DNA from: a bacterium
GTDB taxonomy: Bacteria > Hinthialibacterota > Hinthialibacteria > Hinthialibacterales > Hinthialibacteraceae
Direction of reading: 5' to 3'
Length of the DNA stretch: 64,000 nt
Assembly: GCA_016125385.1 (NCBI GenBank)
Contig: WGLV01000022.1
Span: 248,001-312,000 of the forward strand
The first letter of the stretch is position 1. The number at the start of each line of letters is the position of its first letter. The notes under the pieces were generated by a model that saw nothing but the letters and a program-made list of their open reading frames with translations, made no database searches and had not been told where the DNA came from. The position numbers and the translations under genes were made by a program. Of the stretch, positions 34,835-44,129 are shown one piece after another.

Positions 34835-37767
34835 TACAGCGATTCCGGAACCTGCCCATTCAACGCAAGCTCAACGCCATCATCATGGCGACCAGCGTCA
34901 CCGTGCTGGCGCTGGCTTCGTTCGCTTACCTGAACGTCGAGATCGTATCATTCAGCCGATTGCTGCAAGAGGATATCGCGACGCTGTCGGAAGTCGTCGG
35001 CGCGAATCTGGCCGCGCCAATGGCTTTTGACCGTTCTGAAGAGGCCGACGAGATACTCACCGCCTTGAAAGCGGCGCCCACGGTGACGCGCGCCGAGGTG
35101 TACATAAAACGGTCCGACGCGTGGATCTCCACTTCAACCAACCCGAATTCCGCGACGCCCACGCATACCGACGACGGCGACTTTTCGCAATTCGCTTCCT
35201 ACACACGCGACGCGGAGCGGACGGATCGCGAGCCGGAAACCGTCCCCTCGCCGTTTTTGACGTACTTGCCCGATATCAATATTGGCGTACAAGGGCATCA
35301 GTTCACCTCCACCACGCTGACGATCTGGACTCCCATTCACCTGGAGAGCGGCGTGATTGGAGTTTTATTCGTCGAAGCGTCTCTGGATGAACTCTACCAC
35401 CGGATTTACCGCTTCATTCTGTACGTTCTGGGAATCGTGCTGTTATCGCTCGCCGCGGCGTATGGATTATCGAGCATTCTGCAACGGCAGATCTCGGAAC
35501 CCATTCTTACCCTTACCAACGCAATGGAGCAGGTATCGAAAGTCAAGCAGTACGAACTTCGTCTGGAGCATGACCGCGCCGATGAACTGGGCGTTCTGAT
35601 CAAGGGATTCAACGAAATGCTTTCACAGATACAGCTGCGCGACCTGGCTCTGAAGGAGCATAGCGATCAGCTGGAAGACGAGGTGGAAGAGCGCACGCAG
35701 GAATTAAAAAAAGCCAATCTGATCATGGAAAAGGCGTTAGAAGACCTGCGTGTCGCCAAAGAATCAGCTGAAACAGCGAACCGGGCGAAGTCGCAGTTTC
35801 TGGCCAATATGAGTCATGAAATCCGTACGCCGTTAAATGGGATGCTGGGCGCGATCGATCTTTTGATGTCAGGCGATATGCCCGAACCGCAATTGAAACT
35901 GATTGAGTTGTCTCAGCGATCCGGAGAAGCGCTGCTGCAGATCATCGACGACATTCTCGATCTGTCGCGGATCGAGTCGGGCAAAATGACGCTGGAAGCG
36001 GTCGAGATCGATCTGATCGAATTGATCGAAGACACCGCCGATCAACTGGCGGAGCGTGCATACAATAAGGGACTCGATCTTACGTGCCTGATTTCTCCTC
36101 GGGTTCCTGCCGCGGTGCGGGCGGATCCGGTTCGGCTGCGCCAGATTCTGATCAACCTGGTGGGGAATTCGATCAAGTTTACGGAACAGGGCGAGATCAC
36201 GATCCGTATCGATCAGCTGGACAGCAGCGGGCGTCACGCGGGGATTCAGGTCAGCGTGAAAGATACGGGCATCGGCCTTTCGACGGCGCTGAAGGAGCGT
36301 ATCTTTCAATCATTCACCCAGGCGGACGGCGCCACCACACGGCGTTTCGGTGGAGCGGGGCTGGGATTGGCGATCACCAAACGCCTCGTCGACATGATGG
36401 GAGGGCAGATCGATTACGACGGGGAAGAAGGGAAAGGGGCGGAGTTCTGGGTCAAACTGCGATTTGAGAAAATCGGCGACTCCCGCAGCGGATTGACGCC
36501 ACCCATGATTTATGACGGTGAGAGGGCGCTGGTGATCGATCGGCACCAGAATTCCAACGACGCCATGAAAATCCTGCTCGATTCGTGCGGCGTAAAGGCG
36601 GACAGCACCACGAACGACGTGGAAGGGCTGAACATGATTCAGAACCGTCACGCCGAGAGAAAACCCTATAACGTCGTGTTCGCGGACATGGCGACGCTGC
36701 GGGAAAGCAGCGAAAAGGCGCTGTTCGAAGCTCTCAGTCATTTGAACGAGCCGCAAACCCATTTCATCATCATGACGCGGCTGGGAGGCCGGGAGTTTGA
36801 AGCGCGAACTCCGATTCCATGGAAAACCATGTTCAAGCCGATCCGCCGGAGCCGGGTGTGGGACTGCCTTCACGACTGTTTTCATCCCGAACCCGAGGCT
36901 GCTGGCGCGGCCGCCGTTGAAACGCCGCAGGGGGATGAAAAAGCGCGCGTCTTGCGGGTCTTGCTGGTTGAAGATAATGAAGTCAACCAGATCATCATGA
37001 AAGAGATGCTGCAATACCTGGGGTGTGAAGTCGTCCTGTCGTCGAACGGTCAGGAAGCGCTCGATGAATGGGGTGAGCAGGATTTTGATGCGGTATTGAT
37101 GGATTGTCAGATGCCGGTAATGGACGGCTATGAAGCGACCCGGATGATTCGCAACGATGAAGAAATCAGCGGAAAAGAACGCACGCCGATCATCGCGGTG
37201 ACGGCGCACGCGATTAAAGGGGACCGGGACAAGTGCATCGACGCGGGGATGGACGATTACGTCAGCAAACCATTCACGCTCGAACAACTGCAGGCCAAAC
37301 TTTCGGAATGGACATCAACCCAGTTGAAGGCGCCTGAAGCCGCATCGAATAAAGCGCGAGCGGGAAAATCGCCGCAAGCCAACGCCGAACTCTCCAAGCG
37401 GGATTCGTCGCTGATCGCTTTTGAGATGCTGCATCGAATCCGGGCGTTGCAACCCAATGGAGGGGGGGCGTTATTAAAGACGGTGATCGATAATTTTATC
37501 CGGGATTCGGAATCGATCGTGAACGATCAACTGGGTGAAGGATTCGCCCGCCAGGATTCGGCGGCGCTGACGTCGCTTGCTCACCGGATGAAATCAAGCA
37601 GCGCCAACGTGGGCGCGTTGCGGTTATCGGCCTGTTGCAAAGAGCTGGAAATGAACGCGCGCGGCGGCGAGCTGGAGAACGCGGCCAACGCGATCGAACA
37701 GATCAAAACCGAATTCATGCTGGCCAAGCAGGAGTTGAACCGCTTTCTGGATGGAGAGATTACATGA
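34831..37767 (+). CDS. Hybrid histidine kinase with CHASE8-like sensor, pseudo-receiver, receiver and HPt
   Basis: 978 residues. Transmembrane helix 12-32, periplasmic CHASE8-like sensor (35-190; LLQEDIATLSEVVGANLAAPMAF), second membrane helix, HAMP, coiled coil, HisKA with His329 (MSHEIRTPLNG), HATPase (NLVGNSIKF, DTGIGL, GLGLAITKRLV), a first receiver-like domain (about 565-680) whose acidic pair is lost, a second receiver with phospho-acceptor Asp758 (LMDCQMPVMDG), and HPt with His918 (LAHRMKSSSANVGA). BarA-like phosphorelay order. ATG overlaps the YfiR stop by 4 bases and the next gene overlaps its stop by 4. The sensor likely receives a signal from YfiR in the periplasm. Confidence 0.93.
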   Translation: MIQRFRNLPIQRKLNAIIMATSVTVLALASFAYLNVEIVSFSRLLQEDIATLSEVVGANLAAPMAFDRSEEADEILTALKAAPTVTRAEVYIKRSDAWISTSTNPNSATPTHTDDGDFSQFASYTRDAERTDREPETVPSPFLTYLPDINIGVQGHQFTSTTLTIWTPIHLESGVIGVLFVEASLDELYHRIYRFILYVLGIVLLSLAAAYGLSSILQRQISEPILTLTNAMEQVSKVKQYELRLEHDRADELGVLIKGFNEMLSQIQLRDLALKEHSDQLEDEVEERTQELKKANLIMEKALEDLRVAKESAETANRAKSQFLANMSHEIRTPLNGMLGAIDLLMSGDMPEPQLKLIELSQRSGEALLQIIDDILDLSRIESGKMTLEAVEIDLIELIEDTADQLAERAYNKGLDLTCLISPRVPAAVRADPVRLRQILINLVGNSIKFTEQGEITIRIDQLDSSGRHAGIQVSVKDTGIGLSTALKERIFQSFTQADGATTRRFGGAGLGLAITKRLVDMMGGQIDYDGEEGKGAEFWVKLRFEKIGDSRSGLTPPMIYDGERALVIDRHQNSNDAMKILLDSCGVKADSTTNDVEGLNMIQNRHAERKPYNVVFADMATLRESSEKALFEALSHLNEPQTHFIIMTRLGGREFEARTPIPWKTMFKPIRRSRVWDCLHDCFHPEPEAAGAAAVETPQGDEKARVLRVLLVEDNEVNQIIMKEMLQYLGCEVVLSSNGQEALDEWGEQDFDAVLMDCQMPVMDGYEATRMIRNDEEISGKERTPIIAVTAHAIKGDRDKCIDAGMDDYVSKPFTLEQLQAKLSEWTSTQLKAPEAASNKARAGKSPQANAELSKRDSSLIAFEMLHRIRALQPNGGGALLKTVIDNFIRDSESIVNDQLGEGFARQDSAALTSLAHRMKSSSANVGALRLSACCKELEMNARGGELENAANAIEQIKTEFMLAKQELNRFLDGEIT

Positions 37768-38591
37768 CTTTGAATCCTGCGAAGGCTCAGACCGTTCTGA
37801 TCGCCGACGATGACGCGAATTTCCGGTTTTTAATTCGAAAAACGCTCGAAAACACAGGATTTCGAGTTGTTGAGGCCACCAACGGCGATGACGCCTGCAC
37901 GATTTTTGAACAGCAGGCGCTCGATCTGGTCATTCTCGATATATCCATGCCGGGGAAAGACGGCTTTGAGACCTGCGAATCGATCCGCAATCATCAGAAA
38001 GGAAAAGCGATCCCCATTCTCATCGCGACCGGCGTGGACGACGTCGATTCGGTTCAAAAAGCGTTCGACGTCGGCGCCACGGATTTCATCGCCAAGCCGG
38101 TCAACTGGTTGACGCTGGGGCAACGAGTGAAATTCGTGTTACGTTCGCACCAGGAGACGCTGGAGTTATTTAAACAGGAATCGTTGAACGACGCGGCATT
38201 CAACCGGATGCCGATGTGGGCGGGAGAAGAAGACAGCGACGACGCTCCGATTCAGAGCAACGTGCTCGATCATTTGCGGCGGTTGGAAAAAGACACCCGG
38301 ATCGAGTTCGTCGATCAATTGATCGAATCGTATTTCTCAGAAATTCCCGATTTGTTATCGAGAGTGCAATACGCGTATGAGGCGAACGATCGAAAAGCGC
38401 TTAACGAACTCGTGATACACGTCAAAACCAAAAGCGAGATGATTGGCGCCCGGCGGATGTCGATGCTGGCGCGGGAGATGGAATACGCCATGTATTCCAA
38501 TCACTGGCTGATGATTCAGGACGTGCTGGACGATCTCGGACGAGGGCTCGAAATCACGCGCGAGGCATTTCGAGATCTTCGCAAGACCTGA
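37764..38591 (+). CDS. Receiver-HPt response regulator
   Basis: 275 residues. Receiver domain 11-130 with IADDDANF, phospho-acceptor in LVILDISMPGKDG (Asp61) and conserved Lys (FIAKPVNWL); C-terminal HPt-like helix bundle with VIHVKTKSEMIGA (His219). No DNA-binding or other output domain, so it may pass phosphate on or act by protein contact. The ATG 37764 overlaps the hybrid kinase stop. Last gene of the operon starting at 29225. Paralog at 27832-28671 lacks the HPt His. Confidence 0.88.
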   Translation: MTLNPAKAQTVLIADDDANFRFLIRKTLENTGFRVVEATNGDDACTIFEQQALDLVILDISMPGKDGFETCESIRNHQKGKAIPILIATGVDDVDSVQKAFDVGATDFIAKPVNWLTLGQRVKFVLRSHQETLELFKQESLNDAAFNRMPMWAGEEDSDDAPIQSNVLDHLRRLEKDTRIEFVDQLIESYFSEIPDLLSRVQYAYEANDRKALNELVIHVKTKSEMIGARRMSMLAREMEYAMYSNHWLMIQDVLDDLGRGLEITREAFRDLRKT

Positions 38592-38662
38592 CGCCGCCTC
38601 ATTACCTTCCATAGTTCGCTTAACAAAGAGCGATACAATTATCGATGAGTGCGTTCCATGCA

Positions 38663-38675
38663 ATGAAAATTTCAT
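38663..38675. promoter_or_regulatory. Palindrome upstream of ald
   Basis: ATGAAA-A-TTTCAT lies 96 bases before the ald ATG and 24 bases downstream of a TACAAT -10-like box (38634-38639). Its AT-rich symmetric core fits Lrp/AsnC-family sites, which commonly control alanine dehydrogenase genes. Confidence 0.35.
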
Positions 38676-38770
38676 AATGCCGCAATTGACTTTCATGCCG
38701 GGGACCGAATGGAGAGTGGCCGCGTTCATGCAGGATCGGGCCGGTATGCGTCTTCCAAGGAGGTTTCCTG

Positions 38771-39880
38771 ATGAAAATCGGCGTTCCCAAAGAGAGTAAA
38801 GTCCACGAATATCGCGTCTCCATTACGCCGGCGGGCGTCCACCAACTGACGGCGGCCTCGCATGAAGTCATCGTTGAAAAAGGGGCGGGGCTTGGATCGG
38901 GCTTCAGCGACGATGATTACCGCCGCACGGGGGCCCGGATCGTCTCCTCGCCCGAACCGGTTTTCGCCAAAGCCGACACGATCGTCAAAGTCAAAGAGCC
39001 GCAGCCCGATGAATGGAAACAGTTGCGGGCGGATCAGGTGTTGTTCACCTATCTGCATCTGGCGCCCGAACCGCACCTGACCCGGGAACTGATGGAACGC
39101 GGCGTCGCCGCGATTGGTTACGAAACGGTTCAACTGGGAGACGGCAGTCTGCCGTTGCTGACTCCGATGAGCGAGGTGGCGGGCCGCATGGCGGTTTACG
39201 CGGGGGTGAATCATCTTTGCACCATGAACGGGGGCAAGGGGGTGTTGTTAAGCGGCGTACCCGGAGTCCGGCCCGGCATCGTGACGATTCTGGGAGGCGG
39301 CGTGGCGGGCGCCAACGCGGCGAGAGTCGCCCACGGAATGGGCGCACGCGTCAATATTCTCGACGTGTCGCTCTCGCGGCTCCGTTATCTTGAAGACGTG
39401 ATTCCCGGCGTCAACACGGTGTATTATACGCCATACGCGCTGCTCGACCTGCTGCCCGGAACCGATCTGTTGATCGGAACCGTGTTAATTCGCGGCGCCC
39501 GGACGCCGAAACTGGTGACTCGCGCGATGCTTAAACACATGGCGAAAGGCTCGGTGATCGTCGATGTGTCGATCGATCAGGGCGGATGCGTCGCGACCAG
39601 CAAACCCACCACGCATGACAAACCCACGTTCGTTGTTGACGGCATTGTCCATTACTGCGTGGCCAACATGCCGGGCGCGGTGGCGCATACATCGACCATC
39701 GCGCTGACCAACGCCACGTTTCCGTATGTGATGAAACTCGCGAATCAGGGGTTTCGAGACGCCGTGCAGCAGGACGCCGCGCTGGCGAAGGGCGTGAATA
39801 CCGTTAATGGCAAACTGACCAGCCAGGCGGTGGCTCAGGCGCTCAAACTGCGATATACGCCTCTGGAGGAGGCGATGTAA
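38771..39880 (+). CDS. ald: Alanine dehydrogenase
   Basis: 369 residues, the usual size. Cytoplasmic NAD-dependent interconversion of L-alanine with pyruvate and ammonia. N-terminus MKIGVPKESKVHEYRVSITP, substrate residues in IVKVKEPQPDEW and LFTYLHLAPE, the nucleotide-binding loop GGGVAGANAARVAHGMGA, and CVANMPGAVAHTSTIALTNAT near the end are family signatures. Very strong ribosome-binding site AAGGAGG before ATG 38771. Converges with the kinase gene 9 bases after its stop. It may be controlled by an Lrp-type protein through the upstream palindrome. Confidence 0.96.
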   Translation: MKIGVPKESKVHEYRVSITPAGVHQLTAASHEVIVEKGAGLGSGFSDDDYRRTGARIVSSPEPVFAKADTIVKVKEPQPDEWKQLRADQVLFTYLHLAPEPHLTRELMERGVAAIGYETVQLGDGSLPLLTPMSEVAGRMAVYAGVNHLCTMNGGKGVLLSGVPGVRPGIVTILGGGVAGANAARVAHGMGARVNILDVSLSRLRYLEDVIPGVNTVYYTPYALLDLLPGTDLLIGTVLIRGARTPKLVTRAMLKHMAKGSVIVDVSIDQGGCVATSKPTTHDKPTFVVDGIVHYCVANMPGAVAHTSTIALTNATFPYVMKLANQGFRDAVQQDAALAKGVNTVNGKLTSQAVAQALKLRYTPLEEAM

Positions 39881-39889
39881 AGCGATGAA

Positions 39890-41785
39890 TCAGGCGGCTT
39901 CGCTGGATTCATTGGACGCCAGGGGCAATTCGATGGTGAAGGTGGTTCCAACATCGACCTGGCTGACGCAGTTGATGCGGCCATTGTGATCCTGGACGAT
40001 CTTGCGGCAGATATCGAGGCCCAGTCCGAGACCGCGGTCGCCCTTGGTCGAGAAGAACGGCTGCCAGATTTTATCGAGATTTTCCGGCGGGATGCCGCAG
40101 CCGTGGTCCTCGATCTGGACGATCGCCATTCCGTCGCGTTGTGAAAGCCGGATGTCGATCGCCCCTTCCGTATTCATGGCGTGACCGGCGTTGCGGATCA
40201 GGTTGATCAACACCTGGCTGATGCGCTGCTGGTCGCACCGGGTGAAGAGGTTGGGCTGGCAGTCGGTGTTCAGGTCAACGTGTTTCAGTTCCTTATCGAA
40301 CTTGGCGAAGTTGACGGTATGGCCGATCAGTTCACGCAGGTCGATCCGTTCCATGCTGTATTCGATGCTTGAACCGGCGCGGGTGAAGTTGCGCAGGTCG
40401 TCGAGCATGCGAAGAATGTAATCCCGCGCGTCGAGGATCATCTGGGTGTAGCGCTGGATGCCGTCGTCATTGGGATGCTGCTGGCGAATCAGTTCCGCCG
40501 CCATGCCGAAACTGAGCTGGTTGCGGATCTCATGATTGATGGCGCTGGCGACCGTGCCGATGCTGGCGAGTTTTTCTTTCTGGATCAATTCATTCTGCAG
40601 GGCTTTGATCTGTTCGATGCGGTTGAGGATGGCGATGCGCATCTGGTCCATGGTCTGAGCCAGGACGCCGAGTTCGTCTCGTGAATCGTATTCGATTTTA
40701 TGGTCGAGTTTTCCGTCGGAGAGCTGGACCGCCGCGTGGGCGAGAATATCGACCGGGCGGGTGACGCCGCGAGAGATCCAGTATCCAACCGCTCCAGAGA
40801 CGATCAACGCGCCCAGCGCGATCAAGAGAAAAGTCACGCGCAAATCGTTGAGAAAGGCGAGCGCTCGGGTTTTGGATGTCACCACCGCCTCATAAGCGAC
40901 GGGTTCTCCCTTAAAGTTCAGTATAGGCCAGACGCGGCCGACCATTTCCTCGCCATTTTCATCGAGCGAAAACATCCCCCGGTTGATCTGTTCAGGCATG
41001 TTCATCCGCTTTGTGAACAGCGCGGCGATATTCTGATTGAAGCCCGTTTCTTCCTGCGATGAATTGCTGGCCAGCGTTTCACCTTCCGGCGTGAAGAACG
41101 AGACCTGAATGGCGCCGATCCCCACGGCGGGGGCCGCGCTGATGGGCGGATTGACGATTTTACCAATCAGTTTCGGGTCGAACTTGAAACCGAGGCATAA
41201 ATAGCCTTTGAGGGATTCATCGAGACGGATGGGGCTCAACCCGATGTGGCACAGGCTGTTTTGAAACACGATGGTGGTGTGATGCTGGCCGCTGGAGTCG
41301 ATCAGTTCCTTCAGCGGCAGGGCGGAGAAGAGTTGGCGCTGATCGGCGTCTTTCAGGGTGGAGTATAGGATGCGCGCGTTGAGGTCCGTCACCAGGATGA
41401 AATCGGGGTAGACGAGATCCTTATAGGAGTCGCGGATGGAGATGACCTGTTCCTCGATGGTGGCGATCGCCGCTTCGCGCGGATCGTCGACCGATTGAGC
41501 GTTGGGGTCGACCTTCAGGCCCGACAGGTCTTCACTCAGCGACTGGATCGCCCAGCCGATGTCCTGGCGGACGGTGAGAAGGGCGCCTTGCAGGTACTGG
41601 GCGTTTACCAGCTGTTCCTGAAGGCTTTCGAGATTGCGGTAGACGCGTTCGATTTCCGATTCGATGTACTGATCGATGGGCCGTTGCATGATGGCGGTGC
41701 TGGCGAACAGCATGGCCGTCAGCGCGATCATCAACAACAGCGCCAGAGACAGAAAGATTTTCGTTCGGAAACGCAGGTTTTTCAT
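39890..41785 (-). CDS. HAMP-domain sensor histidine kinase
   Basis: 631 residues: membrane helix about 10-32, periplasmic sensor domain to about 300 (double-Cache-like size), second helix, HAMP, short coiled coil and a kinase core with the phospho-acceptor box NHEIRNQL, where the usual Pro is Gln, N box LINLIRNAGHAM, DHGCGIP and GLGLGLDICRKIV. Located 19 bases after the response regulator gene, so they form a two-component pair. ATG 41785 was chosen; a GTG directly before is equally possible. Confidence 0.88.
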   Translation of the reverse strand: MKNLRFRTKIFLSLALLLMIALTAMLFASTAIMQRPIDQYIESEIERVYRNLESLQEQLVNAQYLQGALLTVRQDIGWAIQSLSEDLSGLKVDPNAQSVDDPREAAIATIEEQVISIRDSYKDLVYPDFILVTDLNARILYSTLKDADQRQLFSALPLKELIDSSGQHHTTIVFQNSLCHIGLSPIRLDESLKGYLCLGFKFDPKLIGKIVNPPISAAPAVGIGAIQVSFFTPEGETLASNSSQEETGFNQNIAALFTKRMNMPEQINRGMFSLDENGEEMVGRVWPILNFKGEPVAYEAVVTSKTRALAFLNDLRVTFLLIALGALIVSGAVGYWISRGVTRPVDILAHAAVQLSDGKLDHKIEYDSRDELGVLAQTMDQMRIAILNRIEQIKALQNELIQKEKLASIGTVASAINHEIRNQLSFGMAAELIRQQHPNDDGIQRYTQMILDARDYILRMLDDLRNFTRAGSSIEYSMERIDLRELIGHTVNFAKFDKELKHVDLNTDCQPNLFTRCDQQRISQVLINLIRNAGHAMNTEGAIDIRLSQRDGMAIVQIEDHGCGIPPENLDKIWQPFFSTKGDRGLGLGLDICRKIVQDHNGRINCVSQVDVGTTFTIELPLASNESSEAA

Positions 41786-41804
41786 CACGATATCAGGCGC
41801 CGGT

Positions 41805-42377
41805 TTACTTCAGAAATTTGCCGATCAGATTGAGGATGCGGTCGACTTCCAGCGGTTTGGCGAGGAAGTCGGTCATGCCGTGTTTGACCGCGGTGGAGAC
41901 GTATTCGGGCGTTGCGTTGCCGGTCATGATGATGACGGGGGTTTTTTTGTCGACTTCGCGGATTTCCTTGAGCGCCTCCAGTCCGCTGGTGCGGCCCATT
42001 TCGATATCCATCAGTACCATGTCGGGACGTTCACGCTTGAATAGTTCAACGCCTTCACGACCGTCTTCGGCTTCGACGAAGAGGTAGTCTCCATGAGGCA
42101 TCAGGGCGTTTTTGATCAGGTTGCGAATCAGCGCCACGTTATCGACTATCAGGATTTTTCTGGTTTTGCCGGCTGCTCGTTCAGGAGCGGCGGCGCCGTG
42201 TTTGACGACATTGTCATCCAGAAACGCAAGCGGGTTGTCTTCATCGGGCAGATTCATCTGCTTCCGGAATTCACCCACCTCACGTTTGAACTCGTCCGTG
42301 TCAATGATTCCGGTGTCGGCGAGATGTTTGACCAGCGCCTGCTGCAGCGCGAGTAACTCATCGTACGGTTGTCCCAT
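41805..42377 (-). CDS. CheY-like response regulator with N-terminal extension
   Basis: 190 residues. The first 70 residues are a helical extension (LALQQALVKHLADTGIIDTDEFKREV), then a receiver domain from ILIVDNVALIR with phospho-acceptor Asp in LMDIEMGRTSG and Lys in FLAKPLEV. One of the acidic pair is Asn (VDN). No output domain, so it acts by protein interaction, likely with the kinase encoded just downstream. Ribosome-binding GAGG before ATG 42377. Confidence 0.85.
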   Translation of the reverse strand: MGQPYDELLALQQALVKHLADTGIIDTDEFKREVGEFRKQMNLPDEDNPLAFLDDNVVKHGAAAPERAAGKTRKILIVDNVALIRNLIKNALMPHGDYLFVEAEDGREGVELFKRERPDMVLMDIEMGRTSGLEALKEIREVDKKTPVIIMTGNATPEYVSTAVKHGMTDFLAKPLEVDRILNLIGKFLK

Positions 42378-42973
42378 CTGGGGCCTCGCAGGGTATCGAG
42401 TCAGCGGCGTCAGAGGCTGATGAGATTATATGGATCGATTCAGCGCCGTTCTGTTCTATCACGGATCATGCCAACAAATTCACAGCAAGCATGATACATC
42501 ATATTCCCATAACCGCATGATTAATTCTATCCGGGGCTTTTGATTTCAGCGATCAGGAGATGAACGCCCGATGATTGAGTGATATTTGAATTATATGAGA
42601 AATCACTAAATGGATCAGTTTTGTTCTATTTTCCCGATGGGACGTTTGAATCAAACATCGTGGGCGGACTCGTCCCGTGTGCTTGTGGAGTATCTCGGAA
42701 AGTAACGTTTATTTAGTATTGGTCGGTAAATATATCTTTTGCTTGATCTGCTTTTAATGCATGGGTATTTGCCTGAAATCGTAACAGAAATCAAATAGAA
42801 TCAATCGAGTCTTTCGATCAAGTACTATATTTTTTCTGGCGATACGATATTTATTAAAAGTTAAATAGTTTTTCCATTTTGACTTATAAACCCGTTTGCC
42901 GGTAAATGTTCCCTTTACATAGGATGGGTCTTGCGATCCAATAATTACGCCTGAAAATGGAAAGGGAATGAAG
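42378..42973. other. Long AT-rich intergenic region
   Basis: 596 bases between the response regulator (minus) and the CBM9-like gene (plus), with markedly lower G+C than the neighbours. It must hold both promoters, but no -35/-10 pair stands out. No credible small gene: a 37-codon frame at 42430 has no ribosome-binding site. Confidence 0.5.
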
Positions 42974-44002
42974 ATGAAAAAAATCGGTTTGATGGCATTA
43001 TCGGCTGCGTTTGTGTTGGGCGCCCCTCTCGCGCAGGCCGCGAATGAAGGCGCGAAGGTCGTGGCGGGGTTTATGGTGACGCCTCCCACGATCGACGGGA
43101 AAGTAACGGCGGGTGAATGGGACGCGGCGGGAGTCGCGCCGGGGACGTTTACGGCTCACGATTCAGCCACGCCCGAAGATCCGGCTCAGCCGACGAAAGT
43201 TCGCGTTGGTTATAGCGTGGATGGATTGTATGTTTTGTTCGAGTGCACGGATACTCTGGTGCTGGCGGGTAACGGTTCAGAATATTTCACTGGCGGCCCC
43301 GCGGTTGAAGGCCAGCAGCAGCCGTTTACATTCGGCGGCGCGACGGACTATCTGGCGATTTACGTCGATCCGTCGGATTACCCCGACGATGCGAACAACG
43401 CCAGCTTTTACAGCTACAGCATTCAGGCCGAGCCGGCGGTTACGGCGTGGAGTGAGACCTCCTCTTACACCTACACCGAAAAAGGTCAGTTCGGCGGAAT
43501 GAAAGAGAAATACAATCCGCCCGTGGTCGACGTTAATGGCACGACCTGGTACTGGGGCGGCGGCGGTTCGTGGGAACTGAAGAAATCGAAGATCGTGGAT
43601 GGTGAGACGGCGAACGGTTACGTCATGGAATTCTTTATCGCCTGGTCTGACTTGGATGGTTATTTCAGCAATTACGCTTCGGAAATTCTGGCGGCGGTTT
43701 CGGATATCGACGGCGATGGTTCCGATCCGTATTACAACCAGTTCGGCATGATGCGCTCGTTTTACTTTGACGACGCGGGCGTGATGAACGGCGCTCCGGG
43801 TTCGGGTCTGGTGACGGGCATGCCGGCGCCGGGCACGATGTGGAAGGTTCAGTTCTGCCGCTACTCGCAGGAAAGCTCGGTGGGTTATGTGAACTGGGTC
43901 GGCGATACCGGCGGATTCGTTTCACGTCCGTTCGGCGATCTGGAATTCGGCACGGTTTCACCCAGCATGGTTCGTGACGCGATGTTGCACATCTCGAACT
44001 AA
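42974..44002 (+). CDS. Secreted CBM9-like (sugar-binding type) protein
   Basis: 342 residues. Signal peptide (1-20, AQA-ANEG). The mature start PPTIDGKVTAGEWDAAG and VRVGYSVDGLYVLFECTD match the first strands of the CBM9/DOMON-like carbohydrate- or haem-binding beta sandwich, with DYLAIYVDPSD and VMEFFIAWSDL following. Probably binds sugar polymers outside the cell. ATG 42974 is 9 bases from GGAAAGGG; ATG 42968 is too close. Monocistronic with a terminator. Confidence 0.78.
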   Translation: MKKIGLMALSAAFVLGAPLAQAANEGAKVVAGFMVTPPTIDGKVTAGEWDAAGVAPGTFTAHDSATPEDPAQPTKVRVGYSVDGLYVLFECTDTLVLAGNGSEYFTGGPAVEGQQQPFTFGGATDYLAIYVDPSDYPDDANNASFYSYSIQAEPAVTAWSETSSYTYTEKGQFGGMKEKYNPPVVDVNGTTWYWGGGGSWELKKSKIVDGETANGYVMEFFIAWSDLDGYFSNYASEILAAVSDIDGDGSDPYYNQFGMMRSFYFDDAGVMNGAPGSGLVTGMPAPGTMWKVQFCRYSQESSVGYVNWVGDTGGFVSRPFGDLEFGTVSPSMVRDAMLHISN

Positions 44003-44030
44003 GCGATTGAATTCAAGATTCGGAAAAACG

Positions 44031-44066
44031 CGGCCCGGCGGTTTGATATCGCCGGGCCGTTCTTTT
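44031..44066 (+). terminator. Terminator of the CBM9-like gene
   Basis: CGGCCCGGCG (44031-44040) pairs with CGCCGGGCCG (44050-44059), then TTCTTTT. Confidence 0.85.
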
Positions 44067-44129
44067 CAACCCAAGCCATTCATGATACAAATCCCTAACT
44101 TCATCTGAATCGCGACGCGAGGGTAGAGC

